A stretch of DNA of 64,000 bases from assembly GCA_028015205.1 (NCBI GenBank), contig JAPWFG010000026.1:2046001-2110000 (forward strand). Reading direction: 5' to 3'. Numbering within the stretch: position 1 is the first letter of the stretch; each line of letters opens with the position of its first letter. Made by a program: the position numbers and the translations under genes. This document shows positions 35,644-46,899 of this stretch, piece by piece. This DNA is from Mytilisepta virgata. Taxonomy: Eukaryota; Mollusca; Bivalvia; Mytilida; Mytilidae. Under the pieces are notes generated by a model. That model worked only from the letters and a program-made list of their open reading frames with translations, did not search any database and had not been told where the DNA came from.

Positions 35644-35829
35644 GGGTGTTTTGATTTTGATCCTGTACTGATCCTGTATTACGTCGTATTGGGTCTCGTA
35701 CAGCTGTATTGGCCCTCGGGCCAATGCAGCTATACTTGACCCAGTACGACTGCCTCGGGCCAATACAGCTGTATGAGACCCAATACGACTGTACTTGGAC
35801 ATACTACAGGATCAAAATCAAAGCACTCA
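35644..35829. mobile_element. Foldback (hairpin) element next to a Penelope-like copy
   Basis: The outer arms GTGTTTTGATTTTGATCCTG and CAGGATCAAAATCAAAGCAC are inverted. Inside, GTACAGCTGTATTGG-type segments repeat inverted around TTGGCCCTCGGGCCAA. The total is about 186 bp. It is probably a short non-autonomous hairpin element and ends about 33 bp from the RT copy. Confidence 0.65.
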
Positions 35830-35862
35830 TTTAATAATACAATCTTTTCGTTACATAAAAAG

Positions 35863-37080
35863 GACAAATATACCTAAGGAGCAATAAAAAAAAAAACGTA
35901 ATCCATTGGACAGACAATCCCGGGAAGACAAACGAACAACCACAAGCACAACAAATAAACACAGAAAACTAAAAACAATGAACAACACGAACTCCTATAA
36001 AAACCAGGAGTGTAAGTAGTTCCTGCTCCGTATACGGCACCCGTCGTGAAGTTCAACAAAGTCAATCCGGTGGAAGTCACAAATCAGTGGAGGCACATGA
36101 AAGGTTACGACAGTGGGAACAGGTCCAACATCATCTTAGATATTGGAACACTGTAATGGTCAATCAATTCATGATGACGACCGTAAAATTTCTTAAGTGA
36201 TGACATCAACTTATCCCTGATAAAACCCTGGTTAAGAAGCTTTTATGACAGCAGTAATCCTCTTTGTCGAAAGTCAGGGTAACTCACGCATGTCCTTGAA
36301 AATCGGATAAGCTGAGAAACGTAGACGCCATATGCAGGCGATGCTGGTATATTGCTACTTAAGAAGGGAAAATTAACAATAGGAAAGTGGAAGTCATCAC
36401 GTTTGTCATAAAGTTTTGTCTTCAAACTTCCCTCATAGTCTACTTCAAGAAACAAATCCAAATATGAAGCGGACTTTGGTGTATCTGTAGTATCCTTAAT
36501 TTCAAGCTCAATGGGGTAGATAAGATGTAGAAAGTCTTGGAATTTGTCGTTATTTAACGACAACACATCATCTATATAACGAAAAGTGAAATTAAATTAG
36601 TTTCTTTTTGTTTTCACGTAGTAACCCTTGAATGAAGTCCGCTTCATATGAGTACAGAAACAGATCGGCGAGGAGAGGAGCACAGTTGGTTCCCATTGGA
36701 ATGCCGATTGTTTGTTGAAAAATTAGACCGCCAAATTCAACGAATATGTTGTCTATGAGAAAATCTAACATGTTTGTAATTTCATCTTCAGAATACTTTT
36801 TGTCAGAATCAGAGTGGTTCTTCACGAAATAAGACTTTTCTCTACCTAGAACAAGGAATTTATACCTGCGTGTCCCATTTTTCTTGAAAAACATTGATGA
36901 ACTAGTCGCTTTAAGCGATCTTTTAATTGAGAATGTGGTATGGTTGTGTAGAGTGTAGAGAAGTCGAAAGTTTTTATGCTGTTGCATGTAGCCAAGATTT
37001 TGATTTTAGATATTGAAGTAAATTTTTGGAGTTTTTAAGAATCCACATCTGATTGACGCCGCTGGTGTAAAGTATGTTAG
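35863..37080 (-). mobile_element. Penelope-like retroelement, copy 2, frameshifted
   Basis: Minus-strand copy of the element at 11632-12778, extended upstream to about 37080 (GVNQMWILKNSK). Motif A is complete here (TFDFSTLYTTIPH, about 36970-36935), followed by motif B (GIPMGTNCAPLLADLF) and RYIDD at about 36575. An 8-nt deletion just before motif C (near 36590) and a frameshift before motif A break the frame. A 21-nt deletion in the 3' UTR also separates it from copy 1. The 3' end is GGTATATTTGTCCTTTTT at about 35863. Confidence 0.85.
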
Positions 37081-37084
37081 GCTT

Positions 37085-37670
37085 TTAAAAAATAATTTAA
37101 ATCATCTATAACTGAAAGGAATATAGCAATGACAAACCCTGAAAGTAAAATATTGAAGAAAACATTTAGCTTTCATACATCCTTTAGCACTTAAGAGGGT
37201 ACCCAACACTCTGACTAATAAAGATATGGCTCGTTTAATTTTCATAAAATTTTGACAAAATATTTTATTTTGACATGTTGAAAAAAAATATATATAAAAA
37301 ATTCAAAAAATTTGAACCACACAATTTATGGGAATAATTTCATTGGATATGTAGCAGTTTGACAAACACTAAGTTTGATCATTGAGAAGCTTGATTTCTC
37401 TTTACTTATAGTATGTGATTAAAACGTTCAGCTGAGTTTTAAAGAGTTAACTCCCTTAGGTGATGTACCCCTTAAATAAAATAAACAAATAAACTCAAAT
37501 GTCATATTTCTTGCTTGCATCTGAATTGTCGTTTTTTAGATACGCACGTCACCAAAACTTTGGAAAGCTAAAATATACCACCAAACAATGTAAGCAATAG
37601 GACAAATTGGCCTAAACAGTTTTGTCAAAATTCAGGTATTTCAGATCAGTTTATGGAGTATATATTTAAC
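37085..37670. other. No gene recognised
   Basis: AT-rich sequence between two RT fragments. No motif seen. Confidence 0.4.
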
Positions 37671-37674
37671 AACT

Positions 37675-38135
37675 CATACGTTATTCCAGAGCTTGTGACA
37701 TATACATTGACTTCCTGGACAGAGCCCGGCTCCTGACAGAAAAGTTGCTCAGACAGGGATATGTTGCTCCTAAGTTGGATTCATCCTTATTAAAGTTTTA
37801 TGGACGTCATAATGACTTCGTTGACAGGTATGAAAAAACCGTTTCCCAAATAAAAATGGACCTGTTCCATTGACGTTATCTCTTCCTCACACAGGATTTG
37901 GGCAGCATGGGGGATATCCTGCAGGAAGCAGAGACTGCTATCTCTTCCGGAGCACCTGAGTCTACCCCCGGTTTTTTTTTGGTGGGGTCCATGTTGTTCA
38001 TATGTTTTTAGTTTTTAATTGTAGTGCATGTATTGTTTGGTCTTGTCTTCGTTGTTCTCCGGAGTTTGTCAGTTGTTTCGATTTTTCCCTCCTTCGAATA
38101 TCCCTTTGGTATTTCCTGACTTGACTTTATTTATA
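37675..38135 (+). mobile_element. Penelope-like family 2, C-terminal RT fragment and 3' UTR
   Basis: It encodes RLLTEKLLRQGYVAPKLDSS, then KFYGRHNDFVDRYEKTVSQ and a stop, matching the end of the family 1 RT (LLLSQKLLNQGFIRDKL...KFYGRHHELIDHY). The 3' UTR contains GGAGCACCTGAGTCTACCCC and ends with CCTTCGAATATCCCTTTGG. It is 5'-truncated. Tail pieces of the same family occur at 8826, 10120, 20690 and 61741. Confidence 0.75.
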
Positions 38136-38139
38136 ACTC

Positions 38140-39130
38140 CCTCCAGCAAACCTTTAATGAGGGGGTTGAAATCCTGCTTTTAACAGAATAAAAAGTACCA
38201 TATTTGTGGATAAAATCATCTCTACAATACAAATAAGTTCATTTGTGAAGACCAACATTCCAATGCAAGTTGAACAAAAGGGTCACGTATATAGTTATAC
38301 AGTAATGTGGGTTACCGTAGTGTCCGAAATGGTTTTTTTTTTAAGGGTGGCTATGTGGTTTTCATTCTGAACACTCTAAGTGATGATGTTCATCTGAAAT
38401 ATTCTAGGTTATGTCCATGCTGAAAAGTAGGAATAAAACTTCTTAATAAGTTTTACGATCTTTATTTCCGAAAGCGCATCAACAAGTGCCCTACGCATAA
38501 TGATTACTCAGAAAATTATAAATTAAAGCATATGTATATAATCAAAATAGTAATTGACATTAACATAGTTATAGAAAGTGATCAATACTTATCGACATTG
38601 GGTGCAAGCTGGCTTGTACATTACATTGCATCTACATGTATAAGGAGAATGATAAACTAGCTCCTAAGAGGAATTTGAACAATTAAAATGTTTTTCACAT
38701 TAATGCTACAAAGTATATATAAACATTAAAGATCCATTTTTCATAACATATTTACAAACATTATTTATATAAAAACAGTAAAGAAATACATTTCTTTGAA
38801 ATGAACCAAGATAACGATAATAATAAACTTACCTGAAAAGAATAAAACTTCGAAATAAGTTTTACGATCTTCATTTCGGAAAGTGCCGCTTAGGTGAAAT
38901 AAGCTGTTTTATGTAAATCATTCTTTTCAGGTTTTAGCCAATCAAAATTTAGAATCCCTTGTTACAATGTAGGAATTCGTGACAATGTGTGAAAAACTAT
39001 ATTTTCTCGCGTACAAATAATATGTAAAAAGTCTATATAACTAAATTTTTTAATGACATCAATTGTTGACAAAAAGGCTTAATTTGAGAAAACAGACAAA
39101 CGAAGTAATTGATATCTCGAATGCTTTACA
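38140..39130. other. No gene recognised
   Basis: AT-rich. AATAAAACTTCTTAATAAGT near 38432 and AATAAAACTTCGAAATAAGT near 38840, each followed by TTTTACGATCTT, mark two copies of a short repeat. Nothing coding. Confidence 0.4.
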
Positions 39131-39134
39131 TTAC

Positions 39135-40385
39135 ATTCAATAAATTGTTGATTTGAGGGGCGAGGATCACCCCCACCCCCCCCCCCCCCCCCCCCGCCCC
39201 ACCACCACTTTTTGGTGGGGCGTTAGGTTTTTATAAATCTGTTTGTCTTATCATGGGAAAAAATAAAATAAATGATTTAGGGGTAGGGATTTCAATGCTT
39301 TACTAGATAATTAAAGATTAAGGATTCTAGAGGGTGGGGATTTTATATAATTCAAGATAATTTGGCTTAAGGGGAATAAGAAAATATATGGTTTAGGGGT
39401 GGGGGTTTTAACGGTTTATGAGATAATTGAAATTTATTGATTTGATGGGAGTGGTGATAACACCCCGGGGAAGCGAGTTATGTGTCATTTGGTGCGTCTT
39501 ACCCTGGTGAATAAGAAAATATATGGTTTAGGTATGCAGGGGCGTTTCCAGGATATTTGAAAGGGGGGCGTATAATAAAAATTTTTTAACCTTTTTTTTG
39601 CTAAAAAACATAAAATAATTGTGAAATTCACTAATGTAACGGTTCCTGACTTGGAGCATGTATATTTTATAGATAAAGTGTCAGGGTTTGATATTTTTTA
39701 TGCCGAATTCTCTCCATTAATTGTTTATGGTATATTAAAATGATTGGATGGATCTTAACAGCAGTAGACCAATAACGAGAAATTCCAAATTCTAGGGTAT
39801 AAGTCGTTACTTAACATCAGAGTTTTTTTTAATTAATGAATATGATAAATTGCCATATTCAATACAATATAAGCAGATTACGATAGTTTTTTTTTTAAAA
39901 GGGGGTGGGGGTGGGGGGGGGGCGTACGCCCACCTGGACCCGCCCCTGGTATGGGGATTATTACGGTATATGAGATAATTGAACATTATTGTTTTATTGG
40001 GAGTGGTGATAAACCCCCCCCCCTCTCCCGAGGGAAGCGAATTATGTGTCATTTGGTGCGTCTTACCATAGGAAATAAGAAAATACATGGTTTAGGGGTG
40101 GGGATTTTAACGGTTATGAGATAATTGATTTATGGGGGTGAGGATCACCCTACTGAAAGAATGAGGTACATGTCATTTAATGCGTCTTGTTACGGGGGAT
40201 AATAAAATATATGATTTAAAGCTGTGGATTTTAATTACATATGATATTTTTCAAAATAATCGACTTTGAGGGATGGGGATGATCCCCTAGAAGAACGAGG
40301 TATTATGTCATTTAATAGGTGTTGTCACGGTGTATAATAAAACATTTGATATGAGATGGTTATTGGTCACTCTCGTTGAGTTTTC
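39135..40385. repeat. Irregular tandem array of ~170-190-bp units
   Basis: Units contain GTTTAGGGGTGGGGATTTTA, ATGAGATAATTGA, a GGRGTGGTGATMA stretch with G/C runs, and ATGTGTCATTTGGTGCGTCTT. About five to six diverged copies are seen. The array is interrupted at 39537-39948 by a TIR element. Confidence 0.7.
39532..39953. mobile_element. TIR element (MITE-like) with 5-bp target duplication
   Basis: The ends CAGGGGCGTTTCCAGG (39537) and CCTGGACCCGCCCCTG (39933-39948) are inverted with two mismatches. GTATG directly repeats on both sides (39532-39536 and 39949-39953). The element is 412 bp and non-coding. It interrupts an otherwise continuous tandem repeat, which confirms the boundaries. The end sequence resembles widespread CAGGGGCGGATCCAGG-type TIR elements; the superfamily is not settled by a 5-bp duplication. 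Confidence 0.85.
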
Positions 40386-40534
40386 AATGAAAAAAAATTC
40401 CCCATAGGGTCCTATAGTAAACCCCTAGCCTCTTTGAACTGCTCACGTCTCAGTGACCCCCATCAAAAAATGAATAGTATTAGGCATATCCAGAAACATT
40501 GATCTTTTATCATGGAAAATCTCGGATCCATAAT

Positions 40535-41095
40535 AATAATATAATATAATAATAAGTTTTATTTTCAAAATTATAGGGCCCATAAAGAGCATAACACAGA
40601 CAGTACAATAACAAAACATTACAATGCAATTAAAAGAACATAAATATAGCTTATAAATTGAATATCAACTGTATGAGGAAAGGGTCAGTGATCAAAGGGA
40701 GATAAAAATGATATTAAATATTAATTTCTTTGGTTTTCCTTAGTTCCAGACCATTAGCAAGATATTCACATAAAATAGATAAAAAGCTATTGTCTTCGTT
40801 ACATATGATCCAAATATAGAGATCATACGAATTTAGAATAAGTAAATTTGGGTATTTTTTAATGACTTTTGTAATTAGTCATATCTTTTCTAAGGTTCTC
40901 ATAGAGACGGCATTCCAGAAGGAAATGTATTTCATTTTCAATAGAATTTAAATTACAATATAAACATAATCTCTGATGAAGGGGTAGTATTTCATGTTTG
41001 CCAGATATATTGGTAACGCGTTCATGTCTGCCAGTTTCTATTCTTAATGGTTCTCTTGCGGTTATTGAGGACTCGAACGAACAACATCAGAGAGG
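40535..41095 (-). pseudogene. LINE 3' end with Cys/His motif
   Basis: On the minus strand about 41060-40880 reads REPLRIETGRHERV, then LCLYCNLNSIENEIHFLLEC, the C-terminal Cys-Cys-His-Cys motif of non-LTR elements. The 3' UTR runs to an A-rich end near 40535. Only the last part of the element is present. Confidence 0.75.
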
Positions 41096-41099
41096 AAGA

Positions 41100-42175
41100 A
41101 AAAAAATTTCGATAAAAATCGCAAATCAAAATCAAAATTAAGTCTCCCACTTCGTTTGGGAGACTTGATAAATACTTTAAAATAACTCAGGAAATTTATG
41201 GTTTCTCATAACATTTAAATTGTGTTTTGAGAAGACCCCCTGTTTACGTTAAATATTGGTCATTCAGGTGTCAACGTTTGTGTCTCTATTGGCACTATGT
41301 GGTAATGCAGTAAGTTTTAATATCTATTTTCGTTTTGGGTATGTTTTTTACACAGAAAAACACGCCATTTATAAAATTTAGATGTACATAAATGTTGTAA
41401 TAATGTTAATACATGTTGACCTAACGTCACACATTTTAAACATATTTCCCTGTGAATCAATATTAAGGAAGAAATAATATTGCCATGACTAAATCATAGA
41501 ATGAACTTTTCGTAAAGCAGAGGTGGAACATGTCACTGATAGTTTAAAAACATAACATGCATCGGCAAAACAAAACAATTGCAGGCCTTTAGTGTGCTTC
41601 CTGAATAACAGATGCTTCGGCATTGCAAAACGAAAACAAAACACGACACAACAAACAAACAAAGAAATAAAAACAAAAATGCCAAAATGCCCCTCCCCAC
41701 CCTCCGAAAAAAAAACAATTTTATTAATGCAAAAAAAAAAAAAAAAAACAATCCCAAACGGGGATATAAGGCAGGTACTATTTTATTACTGGGGGGGGGG
41801 GGGGGGGCTGGGATTTTTTCCAAAAAGAAAATTATGTCCAGCTTGATCTGAAAAAATTAAATAATCAAATGATTATTGAATAAAAAAATATGTGCTCCAT
41901 AGCATAAATTCCCCAAAATAGTTTTTTGTTGAACCTCCAAAATGTGTGTATAGAGTAGATCTAGAAGAACTTATAATATACAATGGATGTTCTAATAAAA
42001 ATTCAATACTTATAATATTTTGCCAGATTATTTCAACTAAAGGTTAATCCATTACGTCATAATGCAATGTAATAGTTGAATGTACGTAATTTTTCTCCAC
42101 ATGTTATTTATTGATCACGAAGAAGTCCATTTATAAATAAAATACAGGAAAATGAGAAAAACATTATTACAAAAT
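41100..42175. other. No gene; homopolymers
   Basis: Contains a short AAGTCTCCCACTTCGTTTGG hairpin (about 41140-41170), A-runs at 41730-41748 and a G run at 41791-41807. Overlapping frames are low complexity. Confidence 0.4.
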
Positions 42176-42177
42176 TT

Positions 42178-42290
42178 TCCTCTGGATGCTATCTTTTGAT
42201 CATGAACAAGCTTCTATCCAAGTTTGGTGAAATTCAACATTTTCCTCTGGATACCATTTTTTGATCATGAACAAGCTTCTGTAGGATCGC
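42178..42290 (+). repeat. ~70-bp direct repeat
   Basis: CCTCTGGATGCTATCTTTTG and CCTCTGGATACCATTTTTTG are each followed by ATCATGAACAAGCTTCT. Two copies. Confidence 0.6.
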
Positions 42291-42379
42291 TATAATTTCT
42301 CGCTTTCTCGACAAAAGTCTCGACAAAAATATAAAATGAAACCATATTTACTAAAAATAAAAGATTTCAAGGAAAGAAA

Positions 42380-42610
42380 GTATTGCTCAAAATTTAGATT
42401 CTAGAAATAGGAAGGGGAAGATATAAAAAAAAATTAAAGGAGAAGTCAGGCTTTGCAAATATTGTAATCAAAATGAGATTGATGATGAAATTCATTTTTA
42501 CTTGTATGTACAATGTATCCTCAAACAACATTTTAGAAAGGATTCACTCACGTATATAGAGTATATGGTTACTTTAGACCCTACTTCTTTTAAATCACAA
42601 GAATGATTTT
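42380..42610 (+). pseudogene. LINE C-terminal fragment
   Basis: The plus strand encodes RLCKYCNQNEIDDEIHFYL followed by a Cys (about 42445-42520), the non-LTR C-terminal Cys/His motif, then decays. Confidence 0.65.
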
Positions 42611-42734
42611 AATTGATTTTATGTCTTCAGCTGAAATTGTTGAGCATTCGACTTCACTCATAAAAATGTTGTTGTTGCTGAGAAGAGTGAACTCAAATTC
42701 TCATAATTTTGAATTGTCCTGTACATCTGTCACA

Positions 42735-43090
42735 AAAGTTTGTGAACACAAAATCTCATAAATTTACAGCGGAATAAAATGAAACAGAATTGATACATGC
42801 CAGATGTAGTTGTGCACTACATATATTTGGTTGGGATAGGATTGATTTTAGGGGTTTCCTGTACCAAAACATGGACTTTGCCATATTTACATATGGAGAA
42901 GTTTGTGAACGCAGAATCTCCTACAGTTCATAATGGAATGGAACGAAATTTGACAGAATCTTTGCATACCTGGTATAGTTGTGCACTACATAATATATTT
43001 TGGATCGGGTTGATTTTTTTGCCCGAACCAAAATATGGACTGCGATATTTTTACATATGGAGAAGTTTTTGCAAGACATAAAGGTTTTGC
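42735..43090 (+). repeat. ~165-bp tandem repeat, about two copies
   Basis: AGTTGTGCACTACATA at about 42810 and 42973, and ACATATGGAGAAGTTT at about 42891 and 43057, recur in the same order. The open frames here follow the repeat. Confidence 0.65.
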
Positions 43091-43344
43091 TGATTGGATT
43101 GATTTTTTAGGGTTTCCTAAACCTCTTCCATTTGATGAAAAATGAAAGGTGGGAGACATATGTTTTGCACCCAAAAACAAAATTTAATTTTGTTTGCTAT
43201 TTGTTATAACAATGTGTCTTTTACTTATGTATTATGCCATCAACTTTTCATGGGTAAAAAATGCATTAATAAAGTTATTAAAAAAATTAAAGAAGATTTT
43301 TTGCATATTAAACATCCGGTTTATGTATTGAACTACGAACAATG

Positions 43345-43800
43345 ACGAATAGATCCTTTCGGCTTAACTGCGTGGTATTAGTCGTGAGCTTGCGTATAGG
43401 CGACGTAAGAAGACAAAAATGACGACGTCACCATTTTACGTTAAAGTGTGCGTTTGTCTCCCCCATCCCACAACATTGTTATAGGCAGAGCCATGCACTG
43501 TTCTACAGAAATATTATTCCCGCTTGAACAATTATATGTAGAATTTTTAATAAAAATATAAAAAAAAATCTCATTTTTGTTTTCTTTGGAAAAAAAAAAA
43601 ATCTGCTTCGTTTGAAGTGTGACAAAAAATAATTTGATTTTCTCTACACCCAAAAAAAAAAAAAAATTTTTATCAAGGACAAAAATCTCAGGCCCTCCCT
43701 CGGTAATAAAATGGTCGGTGCCTAAGCATACAATGTACAACATAACACAAACAAAAAAAATGTGATAATAAAGAAGGTATATAAACAGTTAATTAGTATG
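43345..43800. other. No gene recognised
   Basis: A-runs and AT-rich sequence. No motif. Confidence 0.4.
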
Positions 43801-43830
43801 ATAATCCCCGCTCCTCAGTTCTAATTTTAT

Positions 43831-44290
43831 TTAGCTCTGTTTTATAAAGGATGTAAATGTTTTAATATCATTCGGTGTTGACGGATTCAGAAGTCCTTTA
43901 AGTTTCTCAACGTTAGTAAAATTTTTAAAATTATTTTCTACTGTATTAAAATCATTAAATAACTTTGCACGTAGATTCTTGGTTAAATCGCAGGACAAAA
44001 AGAAATGAAATTCGTCATCAATTTCATTTTTACGATAAATACATAATATTTCTTCTCTTGGTATTTTTATGGCCCCGCCACTAAGTGGTCGGGGCCATTT
44101 AGTTTTACCCTTGTCCGTCATTCCGCAACGAACAGTTATACGGACTTTTTACAAGGATGACTATCCGAGGTATAGCTATCGCCCCGAATATTAAACCGGC
44201 AAGCCGACCAACTTTCGCTAGAAACTAGGTTGGCTCACTTCGAAGGGAGAAAAACCCGTCTATTCAGATTCTTGCTCTGGGTTGTTTTTA
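43831..44290 (-). pseudogene. LINE C-terminal fragment plus GC hairpin repeat
   Basis: On the minus strand 44070-43831 reads IPREEILCIYRKNEIDDEFH, then FFLSC and LLNPSTPNDIK, matching the fragment at 7435-7917; the second Cys of the motif is lost. Its start abuts an imperfect hairpin with GGCCCCGCCAC and GTGGTCGGGGCC arms (44071-44096), which probably belongs to a different repeat ending there (44071-44290). Confidence 0.65.
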
Positions 44291-44299
44291 ACACGCAAT

Positions 44300-45180
44300 T
44301 ACTCATTTTTTAGTGTGTGTATACGCTGACATTATCTAGTGCAAAATAGATTTCTTTAGTAACTCATATATTTGAACCTTGCTATCAAAACAATTTCATG
44401 AACATATTTATTGTGACACGTGTTTATATATCAACATGTTTTGTACCGAGAATAATATATATTAATAAACGCGGATGGATTCCTGAATTGGTGATGCATA
44501 TCGGCTTCAGTAGTCAAAGGTTAGACGAAGAGGAAATGAGAGGTGATCAGTAACTATTTTAACACAAGAAAGGTAAATATATTATACTTGATAGAATTTA
44601 ATCGATTTAGCATTAATCATAGTTTAATATAATATATATTAACGAGATATTGTCGACGTAGAGCAGTTATTAATGAATCGGGTACAATTTTTCTTTCGGC
44701 GTACCCTGTCACCATCTTGGATATCAGCTGATAAGTATGTCATTTGGGTTAAAGTTAACAACCGCGTCCTCCCTTTGAGATTTCGAAACCATTTTAATTG
44801 TAAATGATTTTCATGAGCGAATATAATGCAGTTTTAATCAGAAAAGAGATGTAACACATTATCACACTATTATTTGAGATTAATACATATGTAATTATGA
44901 TGTACCACACCTTAAGGAATTACCAAGATATTTGGTTCCGAACTCGTGTATCGTTACTTTTGTTGACTAGTATATATATGAGCTTAATTTTATGATTGGA
45001 AACAGTATTTGTGTATGACCTGATCCTGTCCTTCCAAACATATGATAGCTATTATTGTTTTTTTTTTTCATGTTGTCTATATTTTCAATCGTACTTAATT
45101 GTTGTATATTTTAAAGTGTACTGCCACAAAGACATGTAAATATATATATTTTGGAAGAGAACCTGAATTCAGCATAGATG
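44300..45180. other. No gene recognised
   Basis: AT-rich, with no motifs supportable. Confidence 0.4.
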
Positions 45181-45184
45181 TAGT

Positions 45185-45545
45185 TGATCAGTGCTATATA
45201 AGAGTTAACTCATAATTAATATTTTATAATACAGGGCAATAATGATGTATTACTTGAGCGTGCCAAGTAAAACTAAATATGTTTGAGAAGATGATCAGTG
45301 ATATATTTTGAGCAAACGTGAGCCTTATATTAGAGCAATAATGTGATATAATATGAGCATGCTAAACTATATTGAGACAAACATAACTTGGACTTATGTC
45401 TAAGATGATCAGTGCTATATACATGTAATGTTAGAGTACTATTGAGCCTTGATAATTTCACAGAGAACTTTAACCTTGATATATTGTATTGATTCTACAC
45501 TACATATATATATGAATGAGAAGTGCTATATATATTAGAGCAATG
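45185..45545 (+). repeat. Degenerate ~110-bp tandem repeat
   Basis: GATCAGTGCTATATA-like landmarks at about 45187, 45292, 45408 and 45520, mostly followed by GAGCAA or GAGTA strings. Four worn copies. Confidence 0.5.
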
Positions 45546-45584
45546 TTGAGTATTGACAATTTCAAAGCAATAACTAGAAATCTG

Positions 45585-46475
45585 GACTGTCGGAATCGAT
45601 AGTGATCCCCGCACGCCCTGTAAGTAGTTGGGCCACATACCTATAATCAAAAATATAATACCTTATTCCCATCCAAAATAGTATGCAGTCATTCTATAAA
45701 GAAATTAAATCAATAAATCCAATGAAAAATGAAAAAACCTTAGTTCACAAGCTTAAACCAACAATTTTTGAATTTGGCCCGCGTGATTCCCCGGATCAAA
45801 TCGATATTCTAAATCCTTATTGAGCAACTAAATATAGTGTAGGACAATACTATATATAAGCAAACTGAAAGAGAAGTTAAGGTCACAAGCTTAAATTAAA
45901 ATTTTCAAATTTCGACCCTTGTGGACTCCAAGTTTAGAAAATTAAAATTCTAAAACCTTATTGCACACCTGCATATGGTGTTTGACAATACTGTATAGAA
46001 ATAAAATGCATAAATTGAAAAACAAAAGACAAGTTTATGTCACAAGCTTAAATTGATAATTTTTCAAAAGTCGACCCCTGTGGGCCCCTTGTTTATAAAA
46101 TCAAAAATCAAAAAACCTTATTGCGCATCTGCATATAGTGTATGACAATACTGTATAGAAATAAAATGCATAAATTGTAAAATGAAAGAGGAGTTTAAGT
46201 CACAAGCTGAAATTGACAGTTTTTCGAAATTCGACCCCTGTGGGCCCCTTGTTTAGAAAGTCAAAATTCTAAAACCTTATTGCGCATCTGCATATGGTGC
46301 AAGACAATACTGTATAGAAATAAAATGCATAAATTGAAAAATAAAAGACAAGTTCAGGTCACAAGCTTGAATTCCAAATTTTCGAAGTTCAACTCATGTG
46401 GGCCCCTTGTTTAGAAAATCAAAATTCTAAAACCTTATTGCGCATCTACAGGTGGTATGCAACTATAATAATTAG
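45585..46475 (+). mobile_element. Pearl-like element with 160-bp cassettes, 3' end not found
   Basis: The left part CTGTCGGAATCGATAGTGAT followed by CCCCGCAC matches the left end of the element at 51885. About five cassettes follow; GACAATACTGTATAGAAA falls near 45985, 46145 and 46305, so the period is 160 bp. Each cassette carries GTGGGCCCCTTGTTTA and CCTTATTGCGCATCTGCA. No microsatellite or terminal hairpin is seen at the right edge, so the copy is 3'-truncated. Confidence 0.65.
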
Positions 46476-46633
46476 GGTCCCCGGGTACATGTACATGTGT
46501 ATAAGCTGAGCATGTTAATCATGGCTATATAATCATGATAATTAGGCGAACATAAATTAACCATATTTTTATCTTAATTTCACCAGCAATAGTTCTAGTT
46601 GAGAAACTATACATATATCTTTACTTATAGATT

Positions 46634-46896
46634 GAGACATCCCCTCCAGAGAAAACACACATCTGCCAATAGGTTATGAACAAAAAGACAAATTCGTACT
46701 GAATTGCTTGTTAGAGGGATGTGTAATAGATATTAAGACAAGCGGGATCCAAATGAGGAACAATGAGGATGCTACGCCCGAGATGATCCTCGACAATAAG
46801 GATGCATCCCTGGAGATGATACTTGACAGAACAATGTCGTTTGCAGCTATTATTGCAGAAGTGTCGGGTGTTGCTATACATATATCCCATGTCTAA
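46634..46896 (+). CDS. Possible terminal exon, product unknown
   Basis: An open frame from about 46634 (after an acceptor-like TTACTTATAGATTGAG) to the TAA at 46894-46896 encodes about 87 residues. It includes IGYEQKDKFVLNCLLEG, MILDNKDASLEMILD and FAAIIAEVSGVA. Composition and paired EMILD segments look protein-like, and it is not repeated in the window. I recognise no family and found no upstream exon; the 61-codon version starting at a TTG is an artefact. It could also be chance. Confidence 0.3.
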
Positions 46897-46899
46897 AAC

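Noticed and set aside
41533..41851. Short genes around G and A runs
   Set aside because: Low-complexity frames over homopolymers on both strands, with no motif.
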